Below, piece after piece: positions 59,277-64,000 of a stretch of 64,000 nt of DNA. The stretch lies in NCBI GenBank assembly GCA_048499455.1, contig JASNZV010000001.1, forward strand, positions 248,001 to 312,000, read 5' to 3'. Origin of the DNA: CFX5 sp023384495. GTDB taxonomy: Bacteria > Chloroflexota > Anaerolineae > Caldilineales > Caldilineaceae. The notes under the pieces were generated by a model. The model saw only the letters and a list, made by a program, of their open reading frames with translations, was not told where the DNA came from and searched no databases. Position 1 is the first letter of the stretch; each line of letters starts with the position of its first letter. A program made the translations under genes and the position numbers.

Positions 59277-59969
59277 TTACAATGCGTACTCTTCGCCCGG
59301 ATTTAACACAATGCCCTCGATATCGGCGGCCCGGCGCAGTTCGGCAGCGAACGCCCCCGCATCCTGTTTGATCGGGGGGAAGGTGTTGTAGTGGCAAGGG
59401 ATCACCCGTTTGGCCTGTACAAACTGGGCGGCGGTGATGGCGTCATCAGGCCCCATGGTGAAGTTGTCGCCAATCGGCAGGATCGCGAGGTCCACACCGC
59501 CGGCCTCGCCGATGAGCTTCATGTCATAGGTAAGCGCTGTATCGCCGGCGATGTAGAGATCTACGCCATCGTCAAAATGAATCAGAAATCCCGCTGGATT
59601 GCCGCCTGGGCTGCCATCGGGCATCGTGCTGCTGTGGTGGGCAATCGTCATCTTGACGCGGCCAAACGGGAACGAATAGGCGCCGCCCAGGTTCATGCCG
59701 TGGCCATTTTCGGCGCCCTGTTGTTGCATCCAGCTTACCACTTCGAAGTTGCTGATCACCATTGCGCCGGTGCGTTTGGCAATGGCGGCGGCATCGGCGC
59801 AATGGTCGCCATGCCCATGGGTGAGCAGAATGTAGTCGGCCACGATCGCTTCTGCGCTTACGGGCGCCAGTGGGTTGTTGGGTGACAAAAAGGGATCGAT
59901 GATCAGCTTGTGCGCGCCGGTGTCGATAGCGAAGGTCGAGTGACCAAAATAGTGTAATCTGATAGGCAT
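59277..59969 (-). CDS. MBL-fold metal-dependent hydrolase (UPF0173)
   Basis: A 230-residue metallo-beta-lactamase-fold protein. YFGHSTFAIDTGAHKLIIDP, the LLTHGHGDHCAD zinc motif, VISNFEVVSWMQQQ, MTIAHHSSTMPDG, YIAGDTALTYDM and VIPCHYNTFPPI are in the order of the UPF0173 family. The role is unknown. The second of two adjacent ATGs (59969) has AGGAGG at a better distance. Its stop lies 12 nt upstream of the DUF1858-like gene's start. Confidence 0.92.
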   Translation of the reverse strand: MPIRLHYFGHSTFAIDTGAHKLIIDPFLSPNNPLAPVSAEAIVADYILLTHGHGDHCADAAAIAKRTGAMVISNFEVVSWMQQQGAENGHGMNLGGAYSFPFGRVKMTIAHHSSTMPDGSPGGNPAGFLIHFDDGVDLYIAGDTALTYDMKLIGEAGGVDLAILPIGDNFTMGPDDAITAAQFVQAKRVIPCHYNTFPPIKQDAGAFAAELRRAADIEGIVLNPGEEYAL

Positions 59970-60271
59970 CATTCCTCCTCTTCAAGCCTCTTCTCGGCGT
60001 CTGGGCCAGCAAACGAGAGCGACCGTTGGTCTCTGCCGCAATCCCCGCGGCCGGCCCCGGCGCATGGATCGGACGTTGCTCTTCAATCGTTGACCCTCAC
60101 TATACGGCATTCGCAGCAAGTTTTCAAGTTCGGTGAAATCGAATCTTTCGGATCCCCTGCCTCGTAAAACGAGAAGGCCAGCCCACCTGCAGGCGGGTCT
60201 GGCCTTGTGACGTGTCAGATTTCGGTTGCAATGCAGAAAACGCCAAAAATTTAACCTTGCCGACAGCCGCC
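59970..60271. other. Intergenic region between nuoI and the MBL gene
   Basis: No gene was recognised. It holds the hairpin at 60174-60206 and a short CTCGT-aaa-ACGAG stem next to it. Confidence 0.5.
60174..60206. terminator. Terminator-like hairpin downstream of nuoI
   Basis: AAGGCCAG (60174-60181) and CTGGCCTT (60199-60206) with inner CCC/GGG pairing, about 65 nt past the nuoI stop on the minus strand. A T-run is not directly adjacent. Confidence 0.55.
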
Positions 60272-61135
60272 TTATGCTTCGCTCTCTTTGCGCTTGCGGG
60301 CGGCCTCGGCGGCCTTGCGCTTGAGTTCTTCCAGGCGAGCCTTTTTTGCCTCCGCTTCATCCGTTGCCGCTGCGGTTGAATCGGCTTCACCATTACCGCT
60401 GCGCCGAGCAGCGGCTTTGGCCGCGGCCTGCTCTTTGAGCGCATCCAACTCGGCTTTGGTGCGTTTGGGTTGGGCGCCCTCATCCTCGCCAGCGGCGCGG
60501 GCAGCCTTCTCTGCCGCGGCGCGCGCCTTGGCTTCGGCCTTGGCCCGTTCTTCTTCTTTGGCCTGACGGCGCAACTCCTCTTCTTGCGCCCACTGATCGG
60601 GCCAGAGCGCCGCATAGTATTCGACGGGCACCGTCAGCTCGGCTTTGTCATAGACCAGTTGTGGGTAACGGTCGTAGGCGGCCAGCTCATAATCGTGATT
60701 CATCTTGATGGCGTCAAACGGGCAAAATTCAACGCAGAAGCTGCAGCTCATGCAGACAGCCACGTCGATAAAAAACTCGCCCGGGCGCGCCACAGGCCGG
60801 CCATTGGCGTCGATGTCGCGCACAATCCAGATACACTGGGGTGGGCAGACCTTGGCGCAGATGCCACAGGCCGTGCAGCGATCCTCGCCCGTCTCCGTAT
60901 CCCAAATCAGCATGGGGATGTAGCGAAAGCGCTCAGGCAGCAGCCGCTTCTCTTCCGGGTATTGGATCGTGAGGATGCCCTCTTGCTCGATAGGCTGCTC
61001 GATGATGCGCCGCTTGCTGTCGAGGACGATACTGTCTTGATAGCGGCTGGGCGTCCCCCGGCTGTCATCTCGGAATGTATCCAGCGCATGTTTGAGCGTA
61101 ATACCAAGACCCTTGAGGAGGCCGGTTCCGAACAT
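60272..61135 (-). CDS. nuoI: NADH-quinone oxidoreductase subunit I with long C-terminal extension
   Basis: A 287-residue 2x[4Fe-4S] ferredoxin subunit of complex I. The cluster motifs are CTACGICAKVCPPQC and CMSCSFCVEFCPFDAI, about 40 residues apart. Usual members end shortly after this; here about 110 extra residues of Ala/Lys/Glu/Arg-rich helix follow (AQEEELRRQAKEEERAKAEA and on). ATG 61135 has GGAG upstream. It lies 101 nt after nuoCD, separated by a short-repeat hairpin. nuoH, usually between D and I, is missing. Confidence 0.95.
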   Translation of the reverse strand: MFGTGLLKGLGITLKHALDTFRDDSRGTPSRYQDSIVLDSKRRIIEQPIEQEGILTIQYPEEKRLLPERFRYIPMLIWDTETGEDRCTACGICAKVCPPQCIWIVRDIDANGRPVARPGEFFIDVAVCMSCSFCVEFCPFDAIKMNHDYELAAYDRYPQLVYDKAELTVPVEYYAALWPDQWAQEEELRRQAKEEERAKAEAKARAAAEKAARAAGEDEGAQPKRTKAELDALKEQAAAKAAARRSGNGEADSTAAATDEAEAKKARLEELKRKAAEAARKRKESEA

Positions 61136-61147
61136 GGTTTGCTCCAG

Positions 61148-61236
61148 AATTATGAATTATGAATTATGAATTGTGAATTGTGAATTGCCACGTCAGAGAG
61201 GACGCTCATTCACAATTTATCTTTCACAATTCACAA

Positions 61237-61239
<3 letters not shown>
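61148..61239. repeat. 7-bp tandem repeat with inverted partner between nuoCD and nuoI
   Basis: Six units AATTATG/AATTGTG/AATTGCC (61148-61189), then the complementary TTCACAATT units to 61239. The right end overlaps the nuoCD stop codon. Confidence 0.85.
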
Positions 61240-63093
<1,854 letters not shown>

Positions 63094-63169
63094 TTACGCC
63101 ACCTTTTTGTTGCACCTTATTTATTTCAGGGCCGCGATGTTGGACCACTGTTCTGGGCCGTGATTCCTG

Positions 63170-63197
63170 GTGCTCTTTTACAAGTGCTCTTTTACAA
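63170..63197. repeat. 14-bp direct repeat upstream of nuoCD
   Basis: GTGCTCTTTTACAA occurs twice in tandem (63170-63183, 63184-63197), about 80 nt before the nuoCD start. Confidence 0.7.
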
Positions 63198-63236
63198 CCC
63201 AGTTGTCTGACAATTGGTGATCATACCACCGGTCGG
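63194..63236. repeat. 43-bp repeat (copy 2) in the nuoB-nuoCD gap
   Basis: It matches 56697-56739 at about 37 of 43 positions. It contains the perfect palindrome TTGTC-T-GACAA and lies upstream of nuoCD. Confidence 0.7.
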
Positions 63237-63264
63237 TTCGCAAAGTTACTCTGTTAGAGACGCA

Positions 63265-64000
63265 CTAGGTCACCGGCACATTCATCTTGGCCAGGAAGCG
63301 TTTGCGAACCTCTTCCAGGTGGGCCTTCTGTTCGGCGGAGAGCAGCCGCGGCTGCACACGTTCCGCCACACCGGCCCCACCAACACGCGCCGCGCCTTCG
63401 CCCAGCGTGTGTTCGCGGATGATCTCCACCTGGCGCGGGTCAAAAATGTCTGGCCCCAGCACCGGAACAGGCACAAAACCGCTGTACCCTTTCTGATACC
63501 ACGACACCTTGGCGATGCTCTGCCGCTCGACCTTTTCATGCAGCTTGAGCAGGCCATAGATCAATGCTTCAGGCGTAGGGGGGCAACCGGGCACATAGAC
63601 ATCCACCGGGATGTAGGTGTCGATGCCGCTGACCACGTTGTACCCCTCTTTGAAGGGGCCGCCACCCGTCGCACAGGCGCCCATGCTCAACACATAGCGC
63701 GGCTCGGCCATTTGGTTGTAGATGCGCACGATCGCGGGCACCATTTTTTTGGTCACCGTGCCCGAGACAATCATCAAATCGCTCTGGCGCGGGCTGGGCC
63801 GCATAATCTCCATGCCAAAGCGCGAGAGGTCATAGCGGCTGGCGGCGGTTGCGATCATCTCGATTGCGCAACAGGCCAGCCCAAAAAGCAGTGGCCACAT
63901 GGCCGACTTGCGGCTCCAGTTGTAGACCTTGTCCAGCGTGGTAACCAGCACGTTGGCCTGAAGCTCATCGGGCACGGCTATCGAATCGTGGAGGACTTCT
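63265..64000 (-). CDS. nuoB: NADH-quinone oxidoreductase subunit B (may run past the right edge)
   Basis: The [4Fe-4S] N2 subunit of complex I. SAMWPLLFGLACCAIEMIAT carries the Cys-Cys pair; RPSPRQSDLMIVSGTVTKKM, YVLSMGACATGGGPFKEGYN and VYVPGCPPTPEALIYGL complete the four-cysteine set. The frame stays open to the edge beyond the GTG at 63975 and no ribosome site precedes that GTG, so the true start may lie outside. About 50 residues after the usual end are Arg/Glu-rich. A gap of 171 nt with repeats separates it from nuoCD. Confidence 0.95.
   Translation of the reverse strand, partial: EVLHDSIAVPDELQANVLVTTLDKVYNWSRKSAMWPLLFGLACCAIEMIATAASRYDLSRFGMEIMRPSPRQSDLMIVSGTVTKKMVPAIVRIYNQMAEPRYVLSMGACATGGGPFKEGYNVVSGIDTYIPVDVYVPGCPPTPEALIYGLLKLHEKVERQSIAKVSWYQKGYSGFVPVPVLGPDIFDPRQVEIIREHTLGEGAARVGGAGVAERVQPRLLSAEQKAHLEEVRKRFLAKMNVPVT

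Overview
The window looks like a chromosomal segment of a GC-rich bacterium, most likely a member of the Chloroflexota (Anaerolineae/Caldilineae-like). This placement is inferred from gene content; no 16S or other decisive marker is present. Supporting clues are a fused NuoC-NuoD next to NuoB and NuoI, a Chloroflexota-style glycosyltransferase tail, secreted proteins ending in a Thr/Pro linker and a short hydrophobic-Leu-Pro plus basic C-terminus, PspC and multi-cNMP-domain signalling proteins, and many small type II toxin-antitoxin cassettes.

Layout. 0-10 kb: tail of a membrane glycosyltransferase, a Nudix hydrolase, a mandelate-racemase-type enolase-superfamily enzyme, a PIN toxin-antitoxin pair, a Wzx/MATE-like flippase with a small membrane protein, two nucleoside-type ABC permeases split by an antisense RHH/PIN cassette, and an MFS transporter. 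10-16 kb: Hsp20, a secreted hydrazine-synthase-alpha-like propeller protein with one CxxCH haem motif, and ClpB. 16-22 kb: an AEC transporter and a minus-strand pair (SH3 lipoprotein, then a four-cNMP-domain single-pass membrane protein) that share the same extracytoplasmic C-terminal domain. 22-29 kb: tRNA-Leu(CAA), an ECF sigma/anti-sigma pair directly followed by mutM, PspC, a possible orphan toxin/immunity pair, a DUF2071 protein and a UV-damage endonuclease. 29-37 kb: a minus-strand metabolic block (M42 peptidase, FGGY kinase, BtpA-like barrel, 2-hydroxyacid dehydrogenase, D-threonine-aldolase-like enzyme, two-domain pyruvate kinase). 37-48 kb: a ParB-like protein, a stand-alone GyrA C-terminal propeller, a membrane-anchored lytic transglycosylase, an LtaS-like hydrolase, a YceI lipoprotein, a flippase-like/CDP-alcohol phosphotransferase pair, an FkbM methyltransferase and ribosomal protein L28. 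48-64 kb: a 1838-residue M36 metalloprotease, a Uma2 protein, an Mrp/ApbC ATPase, MazF with its antitoxin, an FAD oxidoreductase, two Cys-motif proteins, an MBL-fold hydrolase, and nuoI-nuoCD-nuoB running off the right edge.

The intergenic DNA is rich in small palindromic repeats. One family of three 78-79 bp elements has ends related to GACTTACGCA. A second family of about 60-70 bp has TTTGAAA-type inverted ends. A 91-bp repeat occurs twice and keeps a short reading frame and stop codon. Several hairpins are built from short tandem repeats. No CRISPR array, rRNA, transposase gene or prophage was seen.
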